DNA of 64,000 nucleotides from Ashinkailepas kermadecensis (GCA_034440615.1 JAOTOM010002280.1:33067-97066), one strand, 5' to 3'. Counted from the first letter of the stretch, positions 1 through 13,146 are shown. Made by a program: numbers and translations. Notes: generated by a model not told the origin, from the letters alone.

Positions 1-120
1 CTCCATTATCGTGACAAACAAACAGCTCGGCCGGCCGGCGCCGCCATGTCTGACCGCGTGTGTCGTCACACCGTGACGGAGGCGCCCGTCACTGGGCAGC
101 CGGCCTTCGCCGCCTGGCCA

Positions 121-626
121 TTGCCCGATCATTACCCGGACATTACCCGGCCCCACCGTCCGACCAGAGCCGTCACCAGCCGCCAGGCCATTACCCAGCC
201 GTCGTCCGGTCTGAGATGCGGCCCCACCGTCCGACCAGAGCCGTCACCAACCACCCGGCCCTTGCACGGCCATAATCAGGCCATTACCAGGCCATTGTCA
301 GGTGTGAGACATGACCTCACCACCCAGCTACAGCCGTCACCAGCCAGCCGGCCATTGTCAGGTCATGACCCGGTCATTACCCTGCCATTACCCAGCAATT
401 ACCCAGTCATTACCCAGTCATTACCAGACCATTAACCAACATTTACCCAGCCATTACCCAGCCACTACCCCGGTCATTACCCAGCAATTACCCAATCAAT
501 AACCAGGGATTATCCAGCAATTGCCCAGCAATTACCCAATCATTACCCAATCATTACTCAATCATTACCCGATCATTACCCAATAATTACCAAGCAATTA
601 CCCAAACATTACCATGTCATTACTCC
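121..626. repeat. Degenerate ~10-bp minisatellite (ATTACCCAGC type)
   Basis: Loose tandem repeats of CATTACCCAGC, with GGCCATTGTCAGGT variants at the left. The unit is often interrupted and drifts, so this is an old array. No coding sign. The first 120 bp are GC-rich and hold nothing I recognise. Confidence 0.75.
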
Positions 627-1400
627 ACATGAGACATGGCCTACACCACCCAGCCGCTGCCGTTACCAGCCACGATCCAGTATGCGCTAAGACGTCCAGC
701 ACGCCGGGGCCCTACCATCCTACGCTTCCACTAGGACATGATTAGACTGTGGCGCTTTGCGAGGCAGGCGAGGTGAGAGGGGCTTAAAAGTACGTGGTGG
801 TAGGAAATGAAAGCTCCAGACCATTGTCTAGAGGCATTCATGCTTCCAGTCAGAAACATATCATTAAAAATTATTGCGATGCTTCAGCAGTACTTTTATG
901 TTGATTACTTAAAATGCATTGGAGAGCATGGCGCATACCTTTCCATGTTACCGTGGATAACTATGGATAACCGTCCAATACTGACATCTGTTGTCATTGG
1001 AAGGCCTCGATCAAACATTGGAGAGGCACGTTCCCTCAACATAAATGTGTAGCACACGGTCTTTCCGTTCTTCTCCTCTATCCTCTAAATTGGAACAAGA
1101 CGTGCGCTCACATCAGTGCATCTATGAGCTCAAACAACCAATTGCTCACTCTCGAGCTACCTTTCTCTATGGGTAATTGTATTCGCACGAGTCATGGGCA
1201 AACATAATTGTGGTGACTTCTTGGCCTGTGTGACCTGTGTGACCCAAATGCAGAGCTACCAACATGTGTCGCGACATGACTGAGCATCTCTGGCAGATCG
1301 GTAGTTGTTGGCTCTGCAGCATGCCCTGAACCTGGCGTGTGATTTGTCTCTCCCGGGACTCTGCTGGTCGCACCTGCTGTGTCCGACCCCCGTGTCTGTG
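627..1400. other. Unique sequence, nothing recognised
   Basis: AT-rich to mixed sequence between two arrays. Short open frames only, without recognisable protein similarity, splice-supported exons or RNA motifs. Confidence 0.6.
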
Positions 1401-1424
1401 CATTGTCTGTGGACCAGGCCCGCT

Positions 1425-1640
1425 GTGTCTGTGTGCAGTCTGTGTACAGACCAGCCCGCTGTAGTTGTGTACAGTCTGTGTACAGTCTGTGTACAGTCTG
1501 TGTACAGTCCAGCCCGCTGTAGTTGTGTGCGGTATGTGCACAGTCTGTGTGCAGTCTGTGTACAGTCCGTGTACAGTCCAGCTCTTTTGTAGCTGTGTGC
1601 AGTCTGTGCAGTCCAGCCCCGCTGTAGCTGTGTACAGTAT
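1425..1640. repeat. Short-unit array (CAGTCTGTGTA)
   Basis: About 11-12-bp units CAGTCTGTGTA with AGCCCGCTGTAGTTGTGTA variants, leading straight into the 25-bp array. The GCTGTA/GCTGTCTCGG resemblance suggests that the two arrays may be related. Confidence 0.8.
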
Positions 1641-1647
1641 GTGTACC

Positions 1648-3915
1648 ACCGGACCCCCGCTGTCTCGGTGTCGGCGGACCCCGCTGTCTCGGTGTCGGCG
1701 GACCCCCGCTGTCTCGGTGTGGGGGACCCCAGCTGTCTCGGTGTCGCCGGACCCCGCTGTCTCGGTGTCGCCGGACCCCCGCTGTCTCGGTGTCGGCGGA
1801 CCCCGCTGTCTCGGTGTCGGCGGACCCCCGCTGTCTCGGTGTCGCCGGACCCCCGCTGTCTCGGTGTCGGCGGACCCCCGCTGTATCGGTGTCGCCGGAC
1901 CCCTGCTGTCTCGGTGTCGGCGGACCCCCGCTGTCTCGGTGTCGGCGGCGGACCCCTGCTGTCTCGGTGTCGCCGGACCCCCGCTGTCTCGGTGTCGGCG
2001 GACCCCCGCTGTCTCGGTGTCGGCGGACCCCCGCTGTCTCGGTGTCGGCGGACCCCCGCTGTCTCGGTGTCGGCGGACCCCCGCTGTCTCGGTGTCGGCG
2101 GACCCCCGCTGTCTCGGTGTCGGCGGACTCCCGCTGTCTCGGTGTCGTCAGACCCCCGCTGTCTCGGTGTCGGCGGACGTCCGCTGTCTCGGTGTCTGCG
2201 GACCCCGCTGTCTCGGTGTCTGCGGACCCCCGCTGTCTCGGTGTCGGCGGACCCCGCTGTCTCGGTGTCGGCGGACCCCCGCTGTCTCGGTGTCTGCGGA
2301 CCCCCGCTGTCTCGGTGTCGGCGGACCCCCGCTGTCTCGGTGTCGGTGAACCCCCGCTGTCTCGGTGTCGGCGGACCCCCGCTGTCTCGGTGTCTGCGGA
2401 CCCCCGCTGTCTCGGTGTCGGTGAACCCCCGCTGTCTCGGTGTCGGCGGACCCCCGCTGTCTCGGTGTCTGCGGACCCCCGCTGTCTCGGTGTCGGCGGA
2501 CCCCCGCTGTCTCGGTGTCTGCGGACCCCCGCTGTCTCGGTGTCGGCGGCGGACCCCTGCTGTCTCGGTGTCGGTGAACCCCCGCTGTCTCGGTGTCGGC
2601 GGACCCCCGCTGTATCGGTGTCGGCGGACCCCCGCTGTCTCGGTGTCGGCGGACCCCTGCTGTCTCGGTGTCGCCGGACCCCGCTGTCTCGGTGTCTGCG
2701 GACCCCCGCTGTCTCGGTGTCGGCGGACCCCCGCTGTCTCGGTGTCGGCGGACCCCCGCTGTCTCGGTGTCGGTGAACCCCCGCTGTCTCGGTGTCTGCG
2801 GACCCCAGCTGTCTCGGTGTCGGCGGCGGACCCCTGCTGTCTCGGTGTCGGTGAACCCCCGCTGTCTCGGTGTCGGCGGACCCCCGCTGTATCGGTGTCG
2901 CCGGACCCCTGCTGTCTCGGTGTCGGCGGACCCCCGCTGTCTCGGTGTCGGCGGACCCCTGCTGTCTCGGTGTCGCCGGACCCCCGCTGTCTCGGTGTCG
3001 GTGAACCCCCGCTGTCTCGGTGTCGGCGGACCCCCGCTGTATCGGTGTCGCCGGACCCCTGCTGTCTCGGTGTCGGCGGACCCCCGCTGTCTCGGTGTCG
3101 GCGCCGGACCCCCGCTGTCTCGGTGTCGGTGAACCCCCGCTGTCTCGGTGTCGGCGGACCCCCGCTGTATCGGTGTCGCCGGACCCCTGCTGTCTCGGTG
3201 TCGGCGGACCCCCGCTGTCTCGGTGTCGGCGGACCCCCGCTGTCTCGGTGTCGGCGGACCCCCGCTGTATCGGTGTCGCCGGACCCCTGCTGTCTCGGTG
3301 TCGGCGGACCCCCGCTGTCTCGGTGTCGGCGGCGGACCCCTGCTGTCTCGGTGTCGGTGGACCCCCGCTGTCTCGGTGTCGGCGGACCCCGCTGTCTCGG
3401 TGTCGGCGGACCCCCGCTGTCTCGGTGTCGGCGGCGGACCCCTGCTGTCTCGGTGTCGCCGGACCCCCGCTGTCTCGGTGTCGGCGGACCCCCGCTGTAT
3501 CGGTGTCGCCGGACCCCCTGCTGTCTCGGTGTCGGCGGACCCCCGCTGTCTCGGTGTCGGCGGCGGACCCCTGCTGTCTCGGTGTCGCCGGACCCCCGCT
3601 GTCTCGGTGTCGGCGGACCCCCGCTGTCTCGGTGTCGGCGGACCCCCGCTGTCTCGGTGTCGGCGGACCCCCGCTGTCTCGGTGTCGGCGGACCCCGCTG
3701 TCTCGGTGTCGGCGGACCCCCGCTGTCTCGGTGTCGGCGGACCCCCGCTGTCTCGGTGTCGGCGGACCCCGCTGTCTCGGTGTCGGCGGACCCCCGCTGT
3801 CTCGGTGTCGGCGGACCCCCGCTGTCTCGGTGTCGGCGGACCCCCGCTGTCTCGGTGTCGGCGGACCCCCGCTGTCTCGGTGTCGGCGGACCCCCGCTGT
3901 CTCGGTGTCGGCGGA
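1648..3915. repeat. 25-bp minisatellite, ~90 copies
   Basis: Units contain CCCCCGCTGTCTCGG followed by TGTCGGCGGA. Variants are 24-bp units with four C, +3-bp units (extra CGG), and base changes CGC/CTG/GTGAA in the final triplets. Because 25 is not a multiple of 3 and the unit has no stops in most phases, several frames stay open for hundreds of residues on both strands. These are not genes. The - strand has G5 runs every 25 bases. Confidence 0.97.
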
Positions 3916-4320
3916 CGCTGACCAGCTGCGTGGTGTCGACATGCCGTATTGCGGCTGCAGTTACCGCCGGCTAATGGTGCATGGCTGGTCAATGGCCCCA
4001 CTTCGGCACTCCAGACGGGCAGCAACGGTTGGCCGCCGTCAGGCCAGCACTGACCGCCGGCCGGGTCGTCAGCACCAGCACCAACACCAGCACTGGCGGG
4101 TCCGGTCCACAGGCTGCACCGAGCTCGCCTCGGTCTGGCGGCGCCACAGTCTGCCCCCTCCCCTCCCCTGTGCCTTTGGCTCACGTCGTGTGGGATGGGG
4201 GGGGGGGGGAACTGCGAACTGCGAATATCGTGGGTTTGAATCCCGCAACCGGCAGGATTACCGAGTTCACCCGCGACCAATCGGCGTGAGAGGTTGGCGA
4301 CGCTATGCGCTGGCGAGCTG
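3916..4320. other. Unique GC-rich spacer with a T-arm-like element
   Basis: Contains a G11 homopolymer near 4199 and, at about 4230-4246, a tRNA T-arm-like sequence (GTGGGTTTGAATCCCGC) with a fully pairable stem. No matching A box or acceptor stem is visible, so at best this is a decayed tRNA-derived SINE end. Confidence 0.4.
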
Positions 4321-4948
4321 CACTGGCTGTTCAGCTGGTGAGAGGCCAGCTGCTGCAGTGACTGTTGAGCTGGTGAGAGGCCAGCAGCTGCAGTGACTGT
4401 TGAGCTGGTGAGAGGCCAGCAGCTGCAGTGACTGTTGAGCTGGTGAGAGGCCAGCAGCTGCAGTGGCTGTTCAGCTGGTGAGAGGCCAGCAGCTGCAGTG
4501 ACTGTTGAGCTGGTGAGAGACCAGCAGCTGCAGTGACTGTTCAGCTGGTGAGAGGCCAGCAGCTGCACTGGCTGTTGAGCTGGTGAGAGGCCAGCAGCTG
4601 CAGTGGCTGTTCAGCTGGTGAGAGGCCAGCAGCTGCAGTGACTGTTGAGCTGGTGAGAGACCAGCAGCTGCAGTGACTGTTCAGCTGGTGAGAGGCCAGC
4701 AGCTGCACTGGCTGTTGAGCTGGTGAGAGGCCAGCAGCTGCACTGGCTGTTGAGCTGGTGAGAGGCCAGCAGCTGCAGTGACTGTTGAGCTGGTGAGAGG
4801 CCAGCAGCTGCAGTGACTGTTGAGCTGGTGAGAGGCCAGCAGCTGCAGTGACTGTTGAGCTGGTGAGAGGCCAGCAGCTGCAGTGACCGTTGAGTTGGTG
4901 AGAGGCCAGCAGCTGCAGTGACTGTTGAGCTGGTGAGAGACCAGCAGC
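4321..4948. repeat. 35-bp minisatellite, ~18 copies
   Basis: Each unit has GAGCTGGTGAGAGGCCAGC and AGCTGCAGTGACTGTT. Variation is limited to a few positions (GACTGT/GGCTGT, TTGAG/TTCAG, GAGG/GAGA). Each unit carries CAGCTG palindromes. Confidence 0.96.
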
Positions 4949-5746
4949 GCGGCCTCCGAGCTGGGGACGCCAGCTGCTAGCCGGCAGGATGATGTAGACG
5001 GCGCCCAGTTGGGCTGCGACGGGTCGGAGCTCCTGGCAGACTGACGGCATTTGCACACAGAGTACAGGCTGGCCCTTAGAGTGGCCATGAATCATAGACG
5101 TCTTTACAGCAGTCGCGGGAATTGTCGACAGCAGCCAGCACCAAATGTCGGCGACGAGCAGCGGAAAATTACGGCGAAGAGCGTCAGGCATTGTGGCGGA
5201 CAGGCAGAGCGTCATATTAGCAGCTGATCGAGCGGTAACGGCAAATGGAAACTGCAGGGCCTGTCGGGTGTCGTGTGTCGGACGAAAACGGAGCTCAGCG
5301 AATAATGCTACTGTTGGAACGTGTTATGTTGTTTGTCATGTCACGATGCATTTGTTACGATAATGGTAGAGGAGTGGCGATGGCCTAGCTGTTAATGGCT
5401 GCAGGGGCCGCCAGTCGAATTGTTGGACACTTGTTCATGTTCGTACCACCAGCCATTTTTCTATTATCGCATATTATTTGATGAAAGAACGCTATTGTTT
5501 GCACAGTACTGTCCACTTCTGGCATAGTCGAAGAGGAGTAACTGCGCATCCGAGCTGGTGGTGGCCAGGCCGACACCGGCGAAGTTTCGCCACAAAGCAT
5601 ATTCTTTCAACAACAAAAAGCACGAGTACTTGAAACGAAATTCGGTGTTGACAGCTCCCAAAAACCAAGATTGTAAGAGCGGGTTAAGTTTGAGTGAAAT
5701 AATTTGGACTTCAAGCGCTATAGCAGAGAAGTTGCGAGGTCTCAAG
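4949..5746. other. Unique sequence, nothing recognised
   Basis: Mixed-composition DNA. Open frames here are short and mostly borrow sequence from adjacent repeats. No family similarity recognised. Confidence 0.6.
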
Positions 5747-5747
5747 A

Positions 5748-5824
5748 GTCGGGCCGGACAGTAGGGCCGGACAGTAGGGCCGGACAGTCGGGCCGGACAG
5801 TCGGGCCGGACAGTCGGGCCGGAT
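5748..5824. repeat. 13-bp repeat (GGGCCGGACAGTA/C)
   Basis: Six to seven consecutive units of GGGCCGGACAGT plus A or C, ending at GGATCGGATC. Confidence 0.9.
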
Positions 5825-5834
5825 CGGATCTCGC

Positions 5835-6185
5835 TGAACTTTTGCTGTACACGAAAGTAGTCTCGTTTTGTGTCTCGTTTTGTTGCATGCACACGGGAGT
5901 AGTCTCGCTTTGTTACATATGCATGGTGTAGTATCGCTTTGTTGGACATTCACAGGAGGCTTCTCGCTTCATTGCATATACACGGGGCTTGTCTCGTTTT
6001 TCGTATATATACGGGTGTAGTCTCGCTTTGTTGTATATACACGGAAGTAGTCTGGTTTTATGTATATGCACACGGAAGTAGTCTAGTTTTGTTGTACGCA
6101 CACGGGAGTAGTCGCGCTTTATTGGAAATACACGGGAGTTTCCTCCCTTGGTTGTATGTACACCGGAGTAGCCTCGCTTGGGCTT
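5835..6185. repeat. Degenerate ~30-bp repeat, ~11 copies
   Basis: Units share ACACGGGAGTAGTCTCG and CTTTGTTGTATATGC with many substitutions and small indels; an old array. Confidence 0.85.
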
Positions 6186-6940
6186 CGCTCTCACTCGTAA
6201 ATAAGGCAGACGGAAACTCTAATATTAATTCCACTTGTCTGTAGCTCGAAACTCTTCATTGTGTAGAGAAACTAAACAAGCAACTGGTGCACCTTCGTGG
6301 AAGGCGCCACGCGCGGCTCTCGGACATAGCATGACCCGGCACATTCGCGCTGCACAGGCGGTTCGTTGCATCTGGGCGGCCAGGGGAGGGGAATGCCGCT
6401 CTCCCAACAGGAATGCACGTGCACTCTGCAAGACTCGGCTACTCGCAGCGCCGAGCTGGGCCGGTGGTGGCCGCCGGGCGTCTCGCCGCCAGCGTCGAAT
6501 CCGACGCCCACCGAGTCGTATTTCCGATGACACTCGGCCGCTCTGGACGGGCGTCAATTCTCGTCGGCTAGTTCGGCGGCGGTTTAATTAAATTCGGGTC
6601 GCGATGTCGATGTGGGCTGACGCGGCCATTTCGAGGACATTAATGGGCATGCGGCTCGGCTGTGGCCAGCCAGGCGCACCTATGTGTCCGCCGTGCTGAC
6701 CGGATCAGGTAAATCGCCGCTCTGGCCGTGCCTGCCGTGATGCCGGACTCATCCTGAAGACCAGTGTTAGGTTTGATGAACATTGATGGCCTATGCAAGT
6801 CACATGCGCGAGCCGATTCAGATGCAAGTGTGTTTTTCGTTCCCAAACCGGAATCAAAGGTCTTACTCGGGTTGGCCCGGCCCGAGGCTTGAGCGGCGCT
6901 GGTGAGGGGTGAATTGGAATGGCACTGTCTGGGAGTGCAG
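6186..6940. other. Unique sequence, nothing recognised
   Basis: GC-rich around 6300-6560, with small open frames on both strands that match no family I know. No splice-supported exon seen. Confidence 0.55.
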
Positions 6941-7265
6941 AGTGCGGTTTTCTGACAACGTAGAGAAGCGGTATCTGAGGGTGTAGAGAAACGTCTGAGA
7001 GTGTAGAGAAGCGGCGTATGGAGATGTACAGCACGTGGTGTCAGGGGGCGTACAGACTCGGTGTCTGAGGGTGTAGACAGGTGGTGTCTTGGGATGTACA
7101 GCACGTGGTGTCTGAGGGTGTAGAGAAGCGGTGTCTGGGATGCACAGCACGTAGTGTCTGAGAGTGTAGAGGAGCGGTGTCTGAGAGTGTAGAGGAGCGG
7201 TGTCTGACGACGTAGAGGAGCGGTGTCTACGGGTGTTGTGAAGCGCTGTCTGTTGTTGCACAGCA
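6941..7265. repeat. ~29-bp repeat, ~11 copies
   Basis: Units share GAGTGTAGAGAAGCGGTGTC or GATGTACAGCACGTGGTGTC, alternating two unit types. Diverged. Confidence 0.85.
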
Positions 7266-7985
7266 GCGCCGTTTGAGCGTGTAGCACTCCCAGGTTTTGA
7301 AAGTCTGGAGTCTCAGAGAGGACTGACCGGAGCGTTGACGGGCAGTGCAGTCTCGAGTACGATGGCCACTCTACTGACCCTGCCCTAGTGCAGCTAGGTC
7401 AGTCCTTTGAAGTGCCAGCCTCCATGCAATGATTGGTCATGTTGCTTATTACTACTGCCTGCTATGTGTTGCGTTACCGTCGGCGAGCTGTGTCGGTGGC
7501 AGGCGTGATGCGCTTCAGCTCGCCCCGCTCGGCTCACATTCCCACAACGGTGGGTGACGCGCCTCTGCGCGCGCTCCTGCCGACAACTCCCCAGACCAGC
7601 AGCACCTCTGGTCAACGGACAGGTGGTGTCCGTGACGCAGAGCGTGACTCGCGGATTGCTGTGATCTGTGGTGGTCACCTCTGGTCCAAAAGCCGTTCAA
7701 CACGACACCGCATTTTTAGAGGTGCGATGTCGTGGGATTATTCTGCCGATTATTACTTACTTTTTAATACTTTTTCTTGAGGAATTTAGTCAGGACAATG
7801 TTGATACCACGCCAGCATGTCCGATCTCCAACAGGGAGCCGACAGTGTGTGCATCTGTTCGCAAGAATTGATTTGATTTTGGTTGCTCAAACGTTTCCGG
7901 GCAATTCTAACCGCTTCAAGACTATGGGAGGGAGAAGATCTCCATGCTCCCTGGACAAGCCTTTTGCTGCAGGTCTGCAGGTCAG
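7266..7985. other. Unique sequence, nothing recognised
   Basis: No array, RNA or protein similarity recognised. Ends at the first unit of the 29-bp array. Confidence 0.55.
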
Positions 7986-7987
7986 CC

Positions 7988-8742
7988 GGCGCCAGTCTAT
8001 GGACGTGTCTCCAGACCACGCCAGTCTATGGACGTGTCTCCAGACCTCGCCAGTCTATGGACGTGTCTCCAGACCTCGCCAGTCTATGGAAGTGTCTCCA
8101 GACCGCGCCAGTCTATGGACGTGTCTCCAGACCTCGCCAGTCTATGGACGTGTCTCCAGACCGCGCCAGTCTATGGACGTGTCTCCAGACCACGCCAGTC
8201 TATGGACGTGTCTCCAGACCTCGCCAGTCTATGGAAGTGTCTCCAGACCGCGCCAGTCTATGGACGTGTCTCCAGACCACGCCAGTCTATGGACGTGTCT
8301 CCAGACCGCGCCAGTCTATGGACGTGTCTCCAGACCGCGCCAGTCTATGGAAGTGTCTCCAGACCGCGCCAGTCTATGGACGTGTCTCCAGACCGCGCCA
8401 GTCTATGGACGTGTCTCCAGACCACGCCAGTCTATGGACTGTCTCCAGACCTCGCCAGTCTATGGAAGTGTCTCCAGACCGCGCCAGTCTATGGACGTGT
8501 CTCCAGACCACGCCAGTCTATGGAAGTGTCTCCAGACCGCGCCAGTATATGGACGTGTCTCCAGACCACGCCAGTCTATGGACGTGTCTCCAGACCTCGC
8601 CAGTCTATGGACGTGTCTCCAGACCTCGCCAGTCTATGGACGTGTCTCCAGACCTCGCCAGTCTATGGAAGTGTCTCCAGACCGCGCCAGTCTATGGACG
8701 TGTCTCCAGACCACGCCAGTCTATGGACGTGTCTCCAGACCG
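7988..8742. repeat. 29-bp minisatellite, ~26 copies
   Basis: Units contain CGCCAGTCTATGGACGTGTC plus TCCAGACC and a variable C-A/C/T-G. Very homogeneous; one unit lacks bases near 8437. It abuts the 17-bp array without a gap. Confidence 0.96.
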
Positions 8743-10028
8743 CATCACCCCCAGTCTGCCGTCACCCCCGGTCAGCCGTCACCCCCAGTCAGCCGTCACC
8801 CCCAGTCAGCCGTCACCCCCAGTCAGCCGTCACCCCCAGTCAGCCGTCACCCCCGGTCAGCCGTCACCCCCAGTCAGCCGTCACCCCCAGTCAGCCGTCA
8901 CCCCGGTCAGCCGTCACCCCCGGTCAGCCGTCACCCCCAGTCAGCCGTCACCCCCAGTCAGCCGTCACCCCCAGTCAGCCGTCACCCCCAGTCAGCCGTC
9001 ACCCCCGGTCAGCCGTCACCCACAGTCAGCCGTCACCCCCAGTCAGCCGTCACCCCGGTCAGCCGTCACCCCGGTCAGCCGTCACCCCCAGTCAGCCGTC
9101 ACCCCCAGTCAGCCGTCACCCCCAGTCAGCCGTCACCCCCAGTCAGCCGTCACCCCCGGTCAGCCGTCACCCCCAGTCAGCCGTCACCCCCAGTCAGCCG
9201 TCACCCCGGTCAGCCGTCACCCCGGTCAGCCGTCACCCCCAGTCAGCCGTCACCCCCAGTCAGCCGTCACCCCCAGTCAGCCGTCACCCCGGTCAGCCGT
9301 CACCCCCAGTCAGCCGTCACCCCCAGTCAGCCGTCACCCCCGGTCAGCCGTCACCCCAGTCAGCCGTCACCCCGGTCAGCCGTCACCCCCAGTCAGCCGT
9401 CACCCCCAGTCAGCCGTCACCCCCGGTCAGCCGTCACCCCCAGTCAGCCGTCACCCCCAGTCTGCCGTCACCCCCAGTCGGCCGTCACCTCCAGTGAGCC
9501 GTCACCCCCGGTCAGCCGTCACCCCCAGTCAGCCGTCGCCCCCAGTCAGCCGTCACCCCAGTCAGCCGTCACCCCCGGTCAGCCGTCACCCCCGGTCAGC
9601 CGTCACCCCCAGTCAGCCGTCACCCCCAGTCAGCCGTCACCCCCAGTCAGCCGTCACCCCCAGTCAGCCGTCACCCCCAGTCAGCCGTCACCCCCAGTCA
9701 GCCGTCACCCCCAGTCAGCCGTCACCCCCAGTCAGCCGTCACCCCCAGTCAGCCGTCACCCCCAGTCAGCCGTCGCCCCAGTCAGCCGTCACCCCCAGTC
9801 AGCCGTCACCCCAGTCAGCCGTCACCCCCAGTCAGCCGTCACCCCCAGTCAGCCGTCACCCCCGGTCAGCCGTCACCCCCAGTCAGCCGTTACCCCCAGT
9901 CAGCCGTCACCCCCAGTCAGCCGTCACCCCCAGTCAGCCGTCACCCCAGTCAGCCGTCACCCCCAGTCAGCCGTCACCCCCAGTCAGCCGTCACCCCCAG
10001 TCAGCCGTCACCCCCAGTCAACCGTCAC
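8743..10028. repeat. 17-bp minisatellite, ~75 copies
   Basis: Unit AGTCAGCCGTCACCCCC, with GGTCAGCC variants and 16-bp units having four C. All three forward frames are open, giving 850-residue PSQPSPPVSRH-like pseudo-proteins that arise from the repeat and not from a gene. The - strand has G5 every 17 bases. Confidence 0.97.
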
Positions 10029-10605
10029 CGGCTGGCGAGCGTTACATTGGCTTCCGGCGCGGCGACCTCGCGGCGCGGCTTTCTCCGGCCGGTCTGGCGG
10101 CGGGCTCTCACCTGTTGAGAGCGCGGCCGCCACTGCGCCACCGCCAGTCTCACGGAAGCCCAACTCTGCCCAGAACTGCACGAGAGACTGCACCGTTACT
10201 TCCTGCGCCCAGGGCGCGGCGCCGATTAGCATGTGCACGCCGCTGCGCGGGATGCGCTCTCGCCGCCGTTGCAGGTATTGTGTTCGTGCCAGGTGCGAAT
10301 CAACCTGCCGGCTATCTTATTGGCAGGCCATCCGCGCCGACGGAGGCGGCTAGCCAATTAGGATTGCACCCCCCCCCCCCGCGGTGGGTTCGAACTGCGC
10401 TGCAGTTGATTAGGCCCGGCGATCTGGTCGGGCATTGCAGCTAGGATAACGGGATAAGTAGCGTTCCCAATTGCGATGAGCCAAGCCGGTCCGTGGGAAG
10501 CGCCGGCTGCTGTGGATCAACTGGGATGGGTGTGCTGGCTGGTGTTGCGACTGGCAATGCGGTCCATTCGCTGGCCGGTCAGGCCCTCCAGGCTCCCTGC
10601 TTTCA
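10029..10605. other. Unique GC-rich segment; possible B-box near 10388
   Basis: Contains a C12 homopolymer near 10370 followed by GTGGGTTCGAAC, which resembles a Pol III B box. No A box seen upstream at the right distance. Otherwise nothing recognised. Confidence 0.4.
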
Positions 10606-10835
10606 GCCGGTCGGGTCCGCCAGGGTCAGGCGGGGTCCGCCAGGATCGAGCCGTCCCTCGGATTCGCCGACCTGCGGTGACCGGGTCCGCCAGGATCGGG
10701 CCTGGTCCAGCAGTGTCGGGCAGGGTCCGCCCAGGTCCGGCAGGTACCGACAGGGTCGGGCCGTCCCTGGAGGTCTCTGACCTGCGGTGGCCGGGTCCGG
10801 CAGGGTCGGGCCGTCCCTCGGGTCGCTGACCTGCG
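10606..10835. repeat. GC-rich ~18-30-bp degenerate repeat
   Basis: Interspersed GGGTCCGCCAGGATCGGGCC and GGCAGGGTCGGGCCGTCC units, with CTGACCTGCGGTGACC between some of them. Confidence 0.75.
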
Positions 10836-11035
10836 GCGGCACGGCTGACGACCGCCACGTCTGCATGCTCTGCGGGCGTGTCGGCCGCCGGGTGGGCGGA
10901 TCACGGCTACCGGGCGCCGTTACGGCCGCCGCTGCCTCCGGGCCCGACTGACCTTGACCTCTGACGACGCGGCTCTGAGTGCACGGCTCTCGGACACGAG
11001 CCGAGTCCATGGTCTGTCAAGTGGTGTGGTGGAGA

Positions 11036-11372
11036 CTCCTCTGGCGATCCTGGATCTTATGGCGACTTTGACACCTCTGGCGCTCCTGGATGCCAGGCGA
11101 CTTTGACACCTCTGGCGGATGTCAGGCGACTTTGATACCTCTGGCGATCCTGGATGTCAGGACGACTTTGACACCTCTGGCGATCCTAGATGTCAGGCTG
11201 ACTTTGACACCTCTGGCGATCCTGGATGTCAGGCCCACTTTGATACCTCTGGCGATCCTGGATGTCAGGCGACTTTGACACCTCTGGCGGATGTCAGGCG
11301 ACTTTGATACCTCTGGCGATCCTGGATGTCAGGCGATTTTGACACCTCTGGCGATCCTGGATGTCAGGCCGA
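11036..11372. repeat. 35-bp minisatellite, ~9 copies
   Basis: Units have GACTTTGACACCTCTGGCGA then TCCTGGATGTCAGGC. Some units are shortened (GGCGGATGTCAGGC). Degenerate TGTCTGAGACA-type sequence continues to about 11540. Confidence 0.93.
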
Positions 11373-11540
11373 CTCGGACATGCCTGAATGTGTCTATGAC
11401 ACGTCTGGGTGTGTCAAAGACCCTTCAGCGTTGGTTTCTGCCATGCCTGGGTGTGGCAATGAGACGTGAGCGTTCGTCTCTGATATGCTCGCATGGGTCT
11501 GAGACACTTCAGCGTGGGTCTCCGACATGCTTGTAGACAG

Positions 11541-12420
11541 TTTTTGAGAGAAAAAATAGGCTGTTCCTGGAGCTTGGGTATCCAGAGCATTAACCTCTCC
11601 TGAAAGTTATCCTGTCATTTTCTCATTTAAATGTTGAATGGTGCTGTTTGACAATAAACTGATCTGTGATAATGTGCTCAAGGGTCACTGGAGGTGCAAG
11701 GAGGCGCTTCTGATGCCACAGGTTGGAATAAAAATACCTCGGTATTCGAGTACCGCAACATTTCCCCTCCACATGCAGGATTGCAGAGCAGAAGTCCAAC
11801 ACTGGCTGCAGGCGCCTCTGATATGGCGGCCGGCCCAGGCCGGCATTTGTCCCCTGTGGCACATCCGCTCCTCGGCAAAGTCAGCCGAAGAAAGACGCAC
11901 GCATTGGGCGGAGAAGTTTGTGATATAGCGACAACTTTTACAATTTGTGCCGTACCCGGGGAGGTGATATTGTCTTATGGCAGGCAACTCCCTCGGGAAA
12001 TTGAAATGTAAACAAATCGTGCCGACAGGAATGGCACTGGCCTAGCTTTATCGAAATTGGGACGGATCATAACTCCCACTTACCTCGCCTAAGAGTGTCG
12101 TCACAGCATGAGGAATACTGCTCGGCGGCGAATTGTGTAAGCGTTTGTGATGTTCATGGCAACGATAATTAATCGCCGACATCTGCAATTAACTAGCAAT
12201 CACACAAGCCCAGTTACGGGCCGAAACCCATCGTTGTAATCCAGCCGCGAGTTTTACAGCGGCAAACCTGCTGGGTGTGGCAACGGAAGTTGCAGCCTTT
12301 TGCTTAATAATTAATTGAGACCCTTTTCAATAAGTAATTTTAAATTCTCACTTCTGATTACCATCATGCCTTCAAAAATTCCGACAATGAACCAATCACA
12401 AGGAGCAAAGAAGCATATGA
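11541..12420. other. Unique sequence, nothing recognised
   Basis: Mixed unique DNA. Short open frames on both strands around 11640-12010 show no family similarity that I recognise. Confidence 0.55.
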
Positions 12421-12425
12421 GTAGT

Positions 12426-12790
<365 letters not shown>

Positions 12791-13141
12791 GGGTGGTGCG
12801 TGTGCGCGCGCTTCTGTGTGTGTTTGTGTGCGTGTGCGCGCGCACGTTTGGGTGGATCTCAGATGTCTTTGGTGTGCCGGCGGACTGCGTGCCAATGCCC
12901 ATCGACTTGGTTCTGAGGGTCATGCGGCGCTTCATTGATTTTATTCCATCCTCAACATTAGAAGACAATTCGAGTTACAAGAATTGCATGCGTTGTACTA
13001 TCTTCAAATTGTACAGCTGAACTTATTGTTGGATAACTTTTTTGTTCGCTGAACAAAACTTATTATTATAAGCGCATATTTGCATAAATGCACACACACA
13101 TATTCATATATCTACGTATTAGTATATCCATATATACGTGC

Positions 13142-13146
<5 letters not shown>

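Noticed and set aside
1641..3974. Open frames of up to 916 residues over the 25-bp array (both strands)
   Set aside because: Open in several frames on both strands because the repeat unit lacks stops; no non-repetitive coding sequence, no splice support.
4228..4250. tRNA gene candidate (well-paired T arm)
   Set aside because: No D arm, anticodon arm or acceptor stem at the correct distance.
10383..10400. Pol III B-box-like GTGGGTTCGAAC
   Set aside because: Single short match without an A box; chance match or SINE crumb.
7777..10444. 858- and 853-residue Pro/Ser-rich open frames
   Set aside because: They change from 29-bp to 17-bp repeats with three frames open at once. Tempting as mucin-like or RS-like proteins, but there is no codon or composition difference between frames.
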